Assembly: GCA_963696665.1 (NCBI GenBank)
Contig: CAVOLE010000008.1
Span: 1,024,331 to 1,088,330, forward strand
From: Roseiarcus sp963696665
Lineage (GTDB): Bacteria; Pseudomonadota; Alphaproteobacteria; Rhizobiales; Beijerinckiaceae
DNA: 64,000 bases
Direction: 5' to 3'
Below, piece by piece: positions 37,797-46,650 of this stretch. Under the pieces are notes generated by a model. It ran no database searches. It saw nothing but the letters and a program-made list of their open reading frames with translations, and was not told the DNA's origin. A program made the translations under genes and the position numbers. The first letter of the stretch is position 1, and the number at the start of each line of letters is the position of its first letter.

Positions 37797-38711
37797 TCAG
37801 ACCCGTTCGACGGTGGTTCGGGCCGGCAGCAGGCCGGCGGGGCGGATCAGCAGAACAAGGATGACGACCCCGAACGCGAAAGCGTCTCGGAAGGCGCGCA
37901 GATCCGAGGGCAGATAGGCCTGCAGCATGGTGACGATGAGTCCGAGCGCGAAACCGCCGACGACCGCGCCCGTCAGATTGCCCATGCCGCCAACGACGAC
38001 CGCCACAAAGGCGAACAGGGCGAGCGGCACGCCCATCTGATGCGTGAGCGAGCCGGACTGCGTGACGTAGAGCAGGGAAACTGAGGCGGCGAGGACACCG
38101 CTGATCGCAAAGGCGAGCCCGATTACGATGTTGCCACGCACACCCAAATATTGGGCCATGCGAAAATCCTCGGCGGCGGCACGCATCTGCACGCCGTAGG
38201 GCGTGCGCCTGAGGAACAGCGTCAAGGCCACCATGAGAACGAGCGTCACCACGAGCGTGATGAGCTCCAGCATCGGGACACGAAGCCCGCCGATATAGAC
38301 CTGCACGTTGGCGCCGCTCCAGAAGCCGATCGCCTTTGGACGCGCGCCGTAAAAGATCAAGATGCCGTTCTGGATGATGTAGCTCACCGCGAAAGAGGAG
38401 ATCATCAGTGTCGGCGAGGAGGCGGTTCTAAGCGGCCGAAAGACTGCCGCATCCGTGATGAGCGCGGCGACGACGACGATCATCGAGATCGCGATAATGA
38501 CCGCGGCGGGCGTCCACGAGCCGATCAGCAGGCGGGCGGTGACATCCGCCGACGGCACAATGAGCGCGTAAGCGCCAATGGTTATCATGTCGCCATGGGC
38601 GAAATTGATCAGCCGGAGGATGCCGAACAGCAGGCCGATCCCGAGCGCCGTCAGCGCGTAGATGCTGCCGAGCGCGAAAGCGTCGACCAGGTATTGCAGA
38701 AATTCGATCAT
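37797..38711 (-). CDS. livH: Branched-chain amino acid-type ABC transporter permease (LivH)
   Basis: 304 residues, about eight membrane segments. Motifs: LTALGIGLLFGILRLINFAH and GDMITIGAYA at the N-terminus, RRTPYGVQMRAAAEDFRMAQ in the cytoplasmic loop and VVVGGMGNLTGAVVGG near the end. Its start overlaps the LivF stop region by four bases on the same strand. Second half of the channel. Confidence 0.92.
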   Translation of the reverse strand: MIEFLQYLVDAFALGSIYALTALGIGLLFGILRLINFAHGDMITIGAYALIVPSADVTARLLIGSWTPAAVIIAISMIVVVAALITDAAVFRPLRTASSPTLMISSFAVSYIIQNGILIFYGARPKAIGFWSGANVQVYIGGLRVPMLELITLVVTLVLMVALTLFLRRTPYGVQMRAAAEDFRMAQYLGVRGNIVIGLAFAISGVLAASVSLLYVTQSGSLTHQMGVPLALFAFVAVVVGGMGNLTGAVVGGFALGLIVTMLQAYLPSDLRAFRDAFAFGVVILVLLIRPAGLLPARTTVERV

Positions 38712-39463
38712 GCTGCCGTCTCCACCGGCGGGCTTTCGCTGCTCCCAAAGCCGAAATAGGCGTGGCGGATGGCTTCGCCGTCGCGAAGATCCGCTGCTCG
38801 GCCTTCCAACTGGACTGTTCCGCTCCGCAGCACGTAGATGCGATCGGCGAATTTCAGAACGCGCGATGAACTCTGCTCGTTAATGAGCAGCGTCATCTTC
38901 TCGCGCCGCCGAAGCTCCAGGAGGATCTCATAGATCTGGTCGATGATCTTTGGCGCGAGACCGAGCGACGGCTCATCGACGAGCAGGAGCCGGGGCCGCG
39001 TCATCACGGCGCGCGCCACGGCCAGCATCTGCTGCTCGCCGCCCGAAAGCCGGCCCGCGGGATAGCGCAGACGTTCGCGAAGCTGCGGAAAATGACCGAG
39101 AAGGCGCTCCATGTCGCTGCGGGCGGCGGCCCGGTCGCCGAGCATGTAGCCGCCGATCTGCAGGTTCTCGGCGACCGTGAGCGTTCCGAAGATATGCCTG
39201 CCCTCGGGCACCAGCGACAAGCGAAGCCTGGCGATCCGTTCGGGACGCTGACCGAGAATGCTGCGGCCGTCGAGGCGAATGTCGCCCGAGACGGGCGTGA
39301 CGCCGCCCGCGATCGCGGCGAGCGTGGTCGACTTGCCGGCGCCGTTCGGTCCGATGATGCAGACCACCTCGCCTTCGCTGACCGCGAGCGAAGCCTCGCG
39401 CAGAGCAATCAGGTCGCCGTAGCGGACCAATAGATTTTCGACCTCGAGAAGGGCCGCCATCAC
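38708..39463 (-). CDS. livF: ABC transporter ATP-binding protein (LivF)
   Basis: 251 residues. Walker A GPNGAGKST, signature RLSGGEQQMLAVARA, Walker B LLLVDEPSLGLAP and H-loop replaced by NEQSSSRVLKFADR as is usual in LivF. Overlaps both neighbours by four bases (LivG before, LivH after). Energises uptake together with LivG. Confidence 0.93.
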   Translation of the reverse strand: MMAALLEVENLLVRYGDLIALREASLAVSEGEVVCIIGPNGAGKSTTLAAIAGGVTPVSGDIRLDGRSILGQRPERIARLRLSLVPEGRHIFGTLTVAENLQIGGYMLGDRAAARSDMERLLGHFPQLRERLRYPAGRLSGGEQQMLAVARAVMTRPRLLLVDEPSLGLAPKIIDQIYEILLELRRREKMTLLINEQSSSRVLKFADRIYVLRSGTVQLEGRAADLRDGEAIRHAYFGFGSSESPPVETAA

Positions 39464-40236
39464 GCCTCCATGCCCAGGTAGGCGGCGAGCACCGCCTGAT
39501 CCCTCTGGATCTCCGCAGGGGCGCCTTCGGCCAGCGTCTTGCCGCCATCAAGGACGTGAATGCGATGCGAGATCCCCATCACGACCCGCATGTTGTGCTC
39601 GATGAGAAGCACACCGCAATTGAAGGTCTTGGGGATCGATGAGACGAAGACCATCAATCCCTCGCATTCGGCGTCCGACATGCCGGCCGCTGGCTCATCG
39701 AGCAGCACAAAAGCCGGAGGAAGGACCATCGCTCGCGCTATGCCGAGCCGGCGCTGGTCGGTATAGGCCAACGCGCCAGCAGGCAGCGCCGCCTTGTCGG
39801 CAAGTCCCACCCAATCGAGAATCGCGAGGGAATGCGCGATGGCGTTGCGGCGACGGAGCCCCAACCCGACCGCCGCGACCTCAACGTTTTCGAGCACGGA
39901 CATCGCCTTGAACAGCCGTCCGGCCTGGAAGGTGCGCGCGATCCCCATCTCGCGAAAGCGTGTCGGCTCCCAGCCCGCGGTGCTTTGCCGTCCGACCAGG
40001 ATTCGGCCCTCGGTCGGGGCCTGGAAACCGGTCAGGCAATTCACGAGCGTCGTCTTGCCCGCTCCGTTGGGCCCGATCAGTCCGAAAACCTCATGACGCC
40101 GGACCGTCAGGCTCACGTCGGAGATGGCCGCGAGACCCTGGAACCGGACAGTCAGCTTCTCGGCCGAGAGTTCGGCCGCATCGACATTGGTCGGATCCGT
40201 CGGCGAAACCGCCAAGGCGGCCGGGAGCTGATTCAT
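39460..40236 (-). CDS. livG: ABC transporter ATP-binding protein (LivG)
   Basis: 258 residues. Walker A GPNGAGKTT, LivG-type ARTFQAGRLFKAMSVLENV, signature ALAYTDQRRLGIARAM (weak, as is usual in LivG), Walker B FVLLDEPAAGMSD and LIEHNM. Follows the binding-protein gene after about 67 bases. Forms the ATPase heterodimer with LivF. Confidence 0.93.
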   Translation of the reverse strand: MNQLPAALAVSPTDPTNVDAAELSAEKLTVRFQGLAAISDVSLTVRRHEVFGLIGPNGAGKTTLVNCLTGFQAPTEGRILVGRQSTAGWEPTRFREMGIARTFQAGRLFKAMSVLENVEVAAVGLGLRRRNAIAHSLAILDWVGLADKAALPAGALAYTDQRRLGIARAMVLPPAFVLLDEPAAGMSDAECEGLMVFVSSIPKTFNCGVLLIEHNMRVVMGISHRIHVLDGGKTLAEGAPAEIQRDQAVLAAYLGMEA

Positions 40237-40303
40237 CGGTCCTCAAAGCCGATTAGAGCGGGGGACGCCGTCTGCAGTGAGGCGGCGCCCAGATCGTGAC
40301 GCG

Positions 40304-41509
40304 TTACTCGCTGCCCTTAAGGCGGTAGAGCACCGGGTCCGGGATCGTCTCGGTGATCTTCCATTCCTCGACCGGCGCCTCCTTGCCGTCGGCATAGGAC
40401 ATCACGAACATCGGCTCGGTGGTCTGGATGTGAAGCTTGGGCGTGAAGGTCCGCGGCCCCAGAACGGTCGGCTGGTTATTGGCCTTGTTGAGGATTTCCA
40501 CGACGGGCTTCGCGTCCGCAGTCTTGGCTTCCGTCACCGCTTTCGCCCACATGTCGAGGAAAGCGTAGATCGGATAGGCATATTGCGTTGTCGGCGGCTT
40601 GCCGAACTTCTTTTCGTAGGCGGCCGAGATCTCGTTAACCGCCGGTCGCGGATCATCTTTCGCGAGCGCCTGAGAAGGCAAGTAGAAATCCTTGAGACCC
40701 GGCACTGAGTTCAGCCAATAGGTGCCGTCCATCGCGGTGGCGCTAAAGACGGGTAGATTGATGCCCGCGGCTCGCAGTTGGCGGAGCGAACTCGCCGCGC
40801 CCGGGTTGGTCGAGCACAGCATGATATGGTCGACGCCGTCCTTACTGATGGCATCGTTGAGGCGGGTGATCTGCGAACTTATGGTGGGGTCGAGACCCTT
40901 GAACGTGTCCTTGCCGACAATCGTTCCCTTATCGACCTTCATCTGCCAATCATACCCGGCGCAGACAGACTTGTTGTATTCGATCGTCTCGTCAATGAGC
41001 ATGTAGCCTTTCTTGAGGCCCTTCTTCTTCATGCCCCAGTCGGCCATGACCGCGCCCTCGAGTTGACCGGCGTTGTTGGCCGTGAACGAGAAAGGGCCGA
41101 CTCCGACGACGCCGGCCTTTGGATCCGAAGCCCCCAAGAACACCGAAATGACACCGGCTTTCTGAGCCTGAAGGGCGGCCGGCGCTCCGTAGTCGTAGTC
41201 CGCCGAGACCAGAAGCAGGTTGGCGCCCTGCTGGATGAGAGCCTGCCCGACCTTAGCGCCCTCGACGCGATCGGTCTTGGTGTCGCCGCTGACCACCTTT
41301 ATCGGCTTGCCGAGAAGGCCGCCCTTGGCGTTCTGCTGGTCGACCCAGAGCTGGGCCATCTTTGTGGCCTCGCCATCGTAGGCCTCCATCCAGCCCGACA
41401 TGGCGACCGCCATGCCGATGGTGATTCCGTCTTCGGCGTGGGCCCGCGGAGCCGCCGCAATCGCCAGCATGCTGCAAGCCAGCGCCAATATCGATGCCTT
41501 CGTTTTCAT
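40304..41509 (-). CDS. ABC transporter periplasmic amino acid/amide-binding protein (LivK-like)
   Basis: About 401 residues from the ATG at 41509, which follows GGGAGAG. Signal peptide MKTKASILALACSMLAIAAA ending RAHAED, then ITIGMAVAMSGWMEAYDGEA, the Peripla_BP_6 beginning. Family members bind amino acids, amides, urea or aromatic acids. First importer gene of the operon, so its ligand should be the substrate of the hydantoinases and cyclase downstream. Ligand not identifiable from sequence. Confidence 0.92.
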   Translation of the reverse strand: MKTKASILALACSMLAIAAAPRAHAEDGITIGMAVAMSGWMEAYDGEATKMAQLWVDQQNAKGGLLGKPIKVVSGDTKTDRVEGAKVGQALIQQGANLLLVSADYDYGAPAALQAQKAGVISVFLGASDPKAGVVGVGPFSFTANNAGQLEGAVMADWGMKKKGLKKGYMLIDETIEYNKSVCAGYDWQMKVDKGTIVGKDTFKGLDPTISSQITRLNDAISKDGVDHIMLCSTNPGAASSLRQLRAAGINLPVFSATAMDGTYWLNSVPGLKDFYLPSQALAKDDPRPAVNEISAAYEKKFGKPPTTQYAYPIYAFLDMWAKAVTEAKTADAKPVVEILNKANNQPTVLGPRTFTPKLHIQTTEPMFVMSYADGKEAPVEEWKITETIPDPVLYRLKGSE

Positions 41510-41566
41510 CTCACTCTCTCCCAAACAGGCCGGCTCGCCGGCATAAGTGTGAACGCCGTTCGCCCT

Positions 41567-41764
41567 CTATTGCGCGGCGACCTCGCCCTGCCTGCGCGAC
41601 GCGCGGTCCCTCTCCCAATTGACGCACCAAACTGAGCAGTAAAGCTTACCATCTATAAGCTTAGTCTCTTGCATATTCTGCTTTGAATCTTCAAAAATAA
41701 GGATTCCGCAATTTGGGCATTTAGTATAGCTCTCGATATAGAGTTTGTTCTTTGCAAATCTCAT
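41567..41764 (-). CDS. Small zinc-ribbon-like protein
   Basis: 65 residues with two paired Cys motifs, KCPNCGILIF and YCSVWCVNW, spaced to form one zinc site; the C-terminus is basic (ERDRASRRQG). The coding stretch is more AT-rich than its neighbours. It lies between the GntR gene and the binding-protein gene in the operon direction. I recall small proteins of this type beside hydantoinase/Liv clusters, but no function is known to me. Possibly a metal or redox accessory protein. Confidence 0.65.
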   Translation of the reverse strand: MRFAKNKLYIESYTKCPNCGILIFEDSKQNMQETKLIDGKLYCSVWCVNWERDRASRRQGEVAAQ

Positions 41765-41806
41765 CGATCCTCTCCATCCGGAAAGACCCGCTGCATCACC
41801 AAGCCG

Positions 41807-42529
41807 CTAGAACTCCTCATCGGTGCAGGCCATAGCCTCTAACAGCCCTGCGCGACGATGCATCGCATGCACATCGGCCCAGGTGGTCTTCAGGTGATGC
41901 TGCATCGCGGCGACAGCGCGCGCGGCGTCGCGCGCTTCCAGCGCCTCAACGATCGGGACATGGGCGGCCGCCGTGAAAGCCAAGCTCTCGAGTTCAAGAT
42001 CCACGCACGCGATGAGGATCTGCACCTCGGTGTCAATCGCCTCATGGGCTCGGAGGGTCTGACGGTTGCCCGACAACTCGCAGATCGTCCGATGCAGCGC
42101 GAGATCCGCCTCGCGCATGCCAGTGACATTGTTGTCTGCAGCGGCCTCGAACATCCGGTCCTGGATGGCCCGCAGACCGACGAGATCGCGCTTTCTCATG
42201 CGCGGAACCGCCTGCTCGATGGCGAAGGATTCCACACAGATACGGAACGAGAAGACATCGTCGATGTCCTGGACCGTAAGCACACGCATGCGGTGCCCCC
42301 GGCGAGGCGATGAGACGAGGTAGCCTCTTTGGGCGAGACCGGAGATAGCTTCCCGGATGGGATTGCGGCTGATGCCTAATTTTCGAGCCAATTCCGCTTC
42401 GTTGATGCGACCGCCTGGCTTGAGACGGCCGGACGTCATTTCCTTCAGCAAGAAATTGCGGACCTGCTCAGACAGACTGAGCGTGTCGAAGAATGAAATA
42501 CCTTCCTCCTTTGCTGAAATCTTGGGCAC
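41807..42529 (-). CDS. GntR family regulator, FCD subfamily
   Basis: About 240 residues from the GTG at 42529; the frame is open to a TTG at 42625. Winged helix: LKPGGRINEAELARKLGISR then NPIREAISGLAQRGYL; FCD domain: FRICVESFAIEQAVPRM, ADLALHRTICELSGN and HVPIVEALEARD. The best Shine-Dalgarno (AAGGAGGAAGG) sits five bases before an in-frame ATT at 42499, so a rare ATT start is possible. It is the first gene of the leftward operon and the likely substrate-responsive regulator of it. Confidence 0.88.
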   Translation of the reverse strand: MPKISAKEEGISFFDTLSLSEQVRNFLLKEMTSGRLKPGGRINEAELARKLGISRNPIREAISGLAQRGYLVSSPRRGHRMRVLTVQDIDDVFSFRICVESFAIEQAVPRMRKRDLVGLRAIQDRMFEAAADNNVTGMREADLALHRTICELSGNRQTLRAHEAIDTEVQILIACVDLELESLAFTAAAHVPIVEALEARDAARAVAAMQHHLKTTWADVHAMHRRAGLLEAMACTDEEF

Positions 42530-42629
42530 ACCCGAGCTGGCTGTTTCGGGTGTGGTTGCAGACTGTGGACAGAAAATAGTACAAGTCAAGCGTTCGTCGA
42601 TCGAAAAGCGGGGCCGCGGTTCCAATCAC

Positions 42630-43677
42630 GTAGCCCGGCAAAATAAACCGCCGCGGCAAACGGGCACCAATCGTCAACGTCACCGCAAGGCATAAATCTT
42701 CCACTGGTGACCACTGAGACTCCACCAAAGCAAAGTTCGTGCCGTTGAGTGTGGACCTCGCCGGCGGCAATTGCCGCTCGAGAAGCGTCCGAAGGGTGAT
42801 CGGAACTGGTGATCGAAATGAGCCGGCAAGGGTAAACGCAGGGTCGCCCGAATGCGGAGTCGTGGCGAGCCCGCGCTTGGTTGCGACGAAAGCGGCATGC
42901 GACGACCCTTTAGGATGCTTTGAACCGCGTTTCTCCGGGATATAGATTATGGAACGAAACAGATCATTACATGGCTATATCAACTTTATCTGCGAGTAGC
43001 TCACCTTAGGCCAGCTAGTTCCAAATCCATTGCTTTGATAACACCTTGCAAATTCATAAACGTATTCTCTCGCCCACGTCCGGACAAGTGGGCGCGCTGC
43101 AGCCTTCGGCCGAGCGCTTTCGCGGTCTATCCGTCGGATCAATTCGAAATCGGAATCGGCGCAGGTCGATTGATTCGACATGTGCGTTGGACGCGCGCGT
43201 GGTCTCGCGCCTTAGCTTCAAACCAAGGATCCAAACGTTCTGAACGTGCTCGTGCTGGAGCGGGTCGACCGCACGAAGAATATGGCGCGCTACTACGTCC
43301 TATCTTCGAGCCGACGCTATTCGCCGAATGGTCGTTGGCGCGCCGGTGGGGTGGGGTCGGATCGGCGGCGCCGGGCGAACACGAATCGACCTTCATGCTT
43401 CCCCGCCGCTCGCGCCGATAGCGCTCAACACATGGCTCGAGCGCAAGCGGCGCCGCGGTTACCAACTCCGCGGCTGATTGCCGGCTCTCGGCTCTTTTCG
43501 GGGGTACTCCTTCGACGTGCGGGAGTCCGCACGATAGGCGAAGCCCGCATCGTTCTAGACCTCCTCGACGCGATGATTGCCCGGAACGCGTGCGGTGGAC
43601 CGCGCGTCGCGGTTGGACTGACCCGGACGGTATCGCCAAAAAAGGAGGCCGCCCTGAGGCGCCCTCAGACCGCTGAC
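42630..43677. other. Gene-poor region upstream of GntR
   Basis: About 1 kb with only short, mutually overlapping frames and no family resemblance that I can see. The 42,600-42,700 part presumably carries the promoter of the GntR-Liv-hydantoinase operon. The AT-rich stretch around 42,940-43,060 stands out in base composition. It ends at the terminator hairpin at 43678. Confidence 0.4.
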
Positions 43678-43705
43678 AAACCCCTGGCTTTGGCCAGGGG
43701 TTTTT
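43678..43705 (+). terminator. Rho-independent terminator at IS1182-type end
   Basis: AAACCCCTGGC (43678-43688) pairs perfectly with GCCAGGGGTTT (43693-43703) across a TTTG loop, and a T-run continues to 43705. It lies just before the transposase start and would block transcription entering the element from outside. Confidence 0.75.
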
Positions 43706-43718
43706 GATTCAGTTGGCT

Positions 43719-44177
43719 ATGATTCGTCGTCCTGGCCCGGTTCAGACTTCGCTTGAGATCGTTAGCCTGGAGCAGCTGGTTCCGGCCGACCACCTTGTTC
43801 GCAAGATTGAGGCGGCGGTCGATTTTTCCTTCATTCACGATCTGACGGCGCCGCTCTACTGCGCCGACAACGGGCGCCCGCCGCTCGATCCGACGCTGAT
43901 GTTCAAGGCCCTGTTCGTCGGCTATCTGTTCGGCGTCCGTTCGGAGCGGCAGCTTATCCGCGAGATCGAGGTCAACGTCGCCTATCGCTGGTTTCTCGGG
44001 CTCAAACTGACCGATCCGGTGTTCGACGCCTCGACGCTGAGCCAGAACCGAAGGCGGCGTTATCAGGACGCTTCGATCCCGCAGGCGATTTTCGACCGCA
44101 TTGTCGAGCAGGCGATGGCGCTTGGCCTGATTGAGGGAACGACGCTCTACACCGATTCGACCCATCTCTGTCAATGA
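43719..44177 (+). pseudogene. IS1182-family transposase, 5' part only
   Basis: MIRRPGPVQTSLEIVSLEQL then VPADHLVRKIEAAVDFSFI, LFVGYLFGVRSERQLIREIE and LYTDSTHL, the last being the first catalytic Asp region of IS1182. The gene is cut there by the IS21 element starting at 44169, which supplies the stop. The 3' two thirds are not present on the other side of the IS21, so a deletion accompanied or followed the insertion. Confidence 0.8.
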
Positions 44178-44322
44178 TCGCGGAAACGGGACCCCAGATT
44201 TTCACGGAAAAGGGACCCCGCTCTGAGACACGCACGGACGGTAGCGCTCGCCCCGGCGGAGCTGGACGGGGTTGCGCGGCCGGGGCGAGCGCGGGTCGGT
44301 GAGGCTCGGATTTTTGTAGAGT

Positions 44323-45051
44323 TCAGGCGCGGTTTTTGAAGCGCCAGCTTTCGTTGCCAGTCTCGACGATGTCGCAGTGGTGAGTGAGCCGGTCGAGCAA
44401 TGCGGTGGTCATTTTAGGGTCGCCGAAAACGCTCGGCCATTCGCCGAAGGCGAGATTGGTGGTGACGAGGATCGAGGTGCGCTCATAGAGCCGGCTGATG
44501 AGATGGAAGAGAAGCTGGCCACCGGCCTGAGCGAACGGCAGGTAGCCGAGCTCGTCGAGGACGACGAAGTCCATGCGGCTGAGATAATCGGCGATGCGGC
44601 CCTGGCGCCCGGCGCGGGTCTCGGCCTCGAGCTGGTTGACGAGATCGACGGTGGTGAAGAAGCGCCCCCGCCGTCCGGCGCGGATGCAGCTTCGCGCAAT
44701 GGCGATCACCGCGTGCGTCTTGCCGGCGCCGGTTCCGCCGACGAACACGGCGTTGCGCTGCTGGGCGATGAAGCCGCCGCCGGCGAGATCGCGGACGAGC
44801 GCCTCGTTGATCGGCGTTCCCTTGAACACGAAGTCATCGAGGTCCTTGGCGAGCGGCAGCTTGGAGGCTGTGATCTGATACTTGATCGAGCGCGCCTGCT
44901 TCTCCGAGATCTCGGCGCGCAAAAGGTCGCCGACGAAGCGCTGCGGCTCGTGGCTTCGCTTGAGAGCGACGGACAGCGTCTCGTCGTAGGCGGCCTTCAT
45001 GCCGTAGAGCTTCAGCTCGCTCATCATGTCGAGGACTTCGGTCCGCTCCAT
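44323..45051 (-). CDS. istB: IS21 helper ATPase IstB
   Basis: 242 residues from the ATG at 45051. AAA+ protein with Walker A FVGGTGAGKTHAVIA, Walker B FVVLDELGYLPF and sensor NLAFGEWPSVF. It assists IstA in choosing and capturing target DNA. Starts two bases after the istA stop and looks intact. Confidence 0.93.
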   Translation of the reverse strand: MERTEVLDMMSELKLYGMKAAYDETLSVALKRSHEPQRFVGDLLRAEISEKQARSIKYQITASKLPLAKDLDDFVFKGTPINEALVRDLAGGGFIAQQRNAVFVGGTGAGKTHAVIAIARSCIRAGRRGRFFTTVDLVNQLEAETRAGRQGRIADYLSRMDFVVLDELGYLPFAQAGGQLLFHLISRLYERTSILVTTNLAFGEWPSVFGDPKMTTALLDRLTHHCDIVETGNESWRFKNRA

Positions 45052-45053
45052 CG

Positions 45054-46550
45054 TCAGGCGCTCCTCAAGGCGTCGTAGCGGGTGCAATCGGCGACCGGGG
45101 CATGGCGCAGCCGTAGCGCCGCAGGCGTGTGGATCGGTTCGGCCGGTTCGGGATCGCGGCGGCGCGCCAGAATGTTGAGGACGACGTCGGCGGAATGGAC
45201 GCCCTCGCTCAGCGCCTGGGCGCAGGCCGCCTCGACCTCGGACATGCCGTCGGTCAGGACGGCGGCGAGAATCTTGACCATCTGCCGGTCGCCGTCGTCA
45301 GAGCCGGCCGGCCTACGCCGGATCCTCTCCAGGGCGCCGGGCAAAACCCAATCCCGGAACGGCGCGCCGTTGCGCAGCGCGCCTGGCTTGCGGGCTAGCA
45401 CAGGCACGTAATGCCAGGGATCGTAGACCGTCCTGCCGCGGCCGAAGGACCGCTCGTGTTCGGCGACGATCCGGCCGTCCTGGCGAATGATGATCCGGTC
45501 GGCGTAGGCATGAATCTCGACCGGGCGCCCGACCGCGCCAGCGTTCACCGAGTATTTGTTGTTGTCGAACCGGACCAGGCAGGTCTTCGACACCGAGGCC
45601 GGCAGGGCGTGGAAACCGTCGAACCGGCCGCGATAGGGAACGAGCCTCGGCCGCTCCTCCTCGAAAACTTCCCAGATCGTCCGATCCGGCCATTCGGTAT
45701 GGGGATGGGCTTTCGCAAAGACCAGACATCGGTCGAGCAGCCAGGCGTTGAGCTCGCCATAGCTCTTGAAGCGGGGCTTTGGGGTGAAGAACCGCTCGCG
45801 GACAAGCCCGACCTGGTTCTCGACCTGACCCTTCTCCCAGCCGGACGCCGGCGTGCAGGCGACTGGCTCGACCAGATGGTGCGAGCACATCTGCAGGAAG
45901 CGGCGATTGTATTGCCGGTCCTTGCCGACGAAGACCGCGTCGACCGCCGTTTTCATGTTGTCGTAGATTCCCCGCGCGCAAGCGCCCCTGAAGAACGCGA
46001 AGGCGCGCTCGTGCGCGTCGAACACCATCTCCTGGCTCTCGCGAGGATAAGCGCGCACGAACATCATCCGGCTGTGGCAGAGCCGGACGTGCGCGACCTT
46101 CAGGGTGGTCGTCACACCGCCAATCAGCGCGATCTCGTGGCTCCAATCAAACTGGTAGGCTTCGCCCGGCGCAAAGCTCAGCGGAACATAGGCGTCAGCC
46201 GTTGTGCTCGCGCGCTTCTCCCGCCAGGCGATCGCATAGCGCCTGACCGCCGCGTAGCTGCCTCCATAGCCAAGAGCGCGCAGGTCCTCGAAAATCCGGA
46301 TCAGCGTCAGACGCTCGCGAGCGGGCCGACCGTCGTTCTCATCAAGCAGGGCCTCGAGTTGCTCCCGCCAGGGGCCAATCCGCGGCAACGGTTGCTGCGA
46401 CCGCTCGTAGCGAAACTCGGTCGCGTTCGACCGGATGACCTTCCGAACCACCTTCCGCGAAACATGCAGGTCACGGCAGATCTCCTTGATCGCCTTCCCC
46501 TGTGAAAAATAGGCCCGCCGTATCTTCGCGATCGTTTCCACAACAAGCAT
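45054..46550 (-). CDS. istA: IS21 transposase IstA
   Basis: 498 residues from the ATG at 46550 (MLVVETIAKIRRAYF). N-terminal helix-turn-helix IKEICRDLHVSRKVVRKVIR, DDE integrase core with AYQFDWSHEIALIGG (first Asp), YDNMKTAV (second Asp) and GWEKGQVENQVGLV (Glu). Complete and apparently active together with IstB. Confidence 0.93.
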   Translation of the reverse strand: MLVVETIAKIRRAYFSQGKAIKEICRDLHVSRKVVRKVIRSNATEFRYERSQQPLPRIGPWREQLEALLDENDGRPARERLTLIRIFEDLRALGYGGSYAAVRRYAIAWREKRASTTADAYVPLSFAPGEAYQFDWSHEIALIGGVTTTLKVAHVRLCHSRMMFVRAYPRESQEMVFDAHERAFAFFRGACARGIYDNMKTAVDAVFVGKDRQYNRRFLQMCSHHLVEPVACTPASGWEKGQVENQVGLVRERFFTPKPRFKSYGELNAWLLDRCLVFAKAHPHTEWPDRTIWEVFEEERPRLVPYRGRFDGFHALPASVSKTCLVRFDNNKYSVNAGAVGRPVEIHAYADRIIIRQDGRIVAEHERSFGRGRTVYDPWHYVPVLARKPGALRNGAPFRDWVLPGALERIRRRPAGSDDGDRQMVKILAAVLTDGMSEVEAACAQALSEGVHSADVVLNILARRRDPEPAEPIHTPAALRLRHAPVADCTRYDALRSA

Positions 46551-46650
46551 TCCAACCCAGGCCTCCCAGCTGTCGGAAGGCCAATGTGAACCCGGCGCCG
46601 CCAGGGTTCCGACTGGATGCAAATCAGCCCCGCAGCGGGGTCCCTATTCC

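Noticed and set aside
43035..43707. Several overlapping frames of 65-166 codons on both strands before the IS1182 remnant
   Set aside because: Low-complexity Arg/Ala composition, no start signals, no family resemblance.
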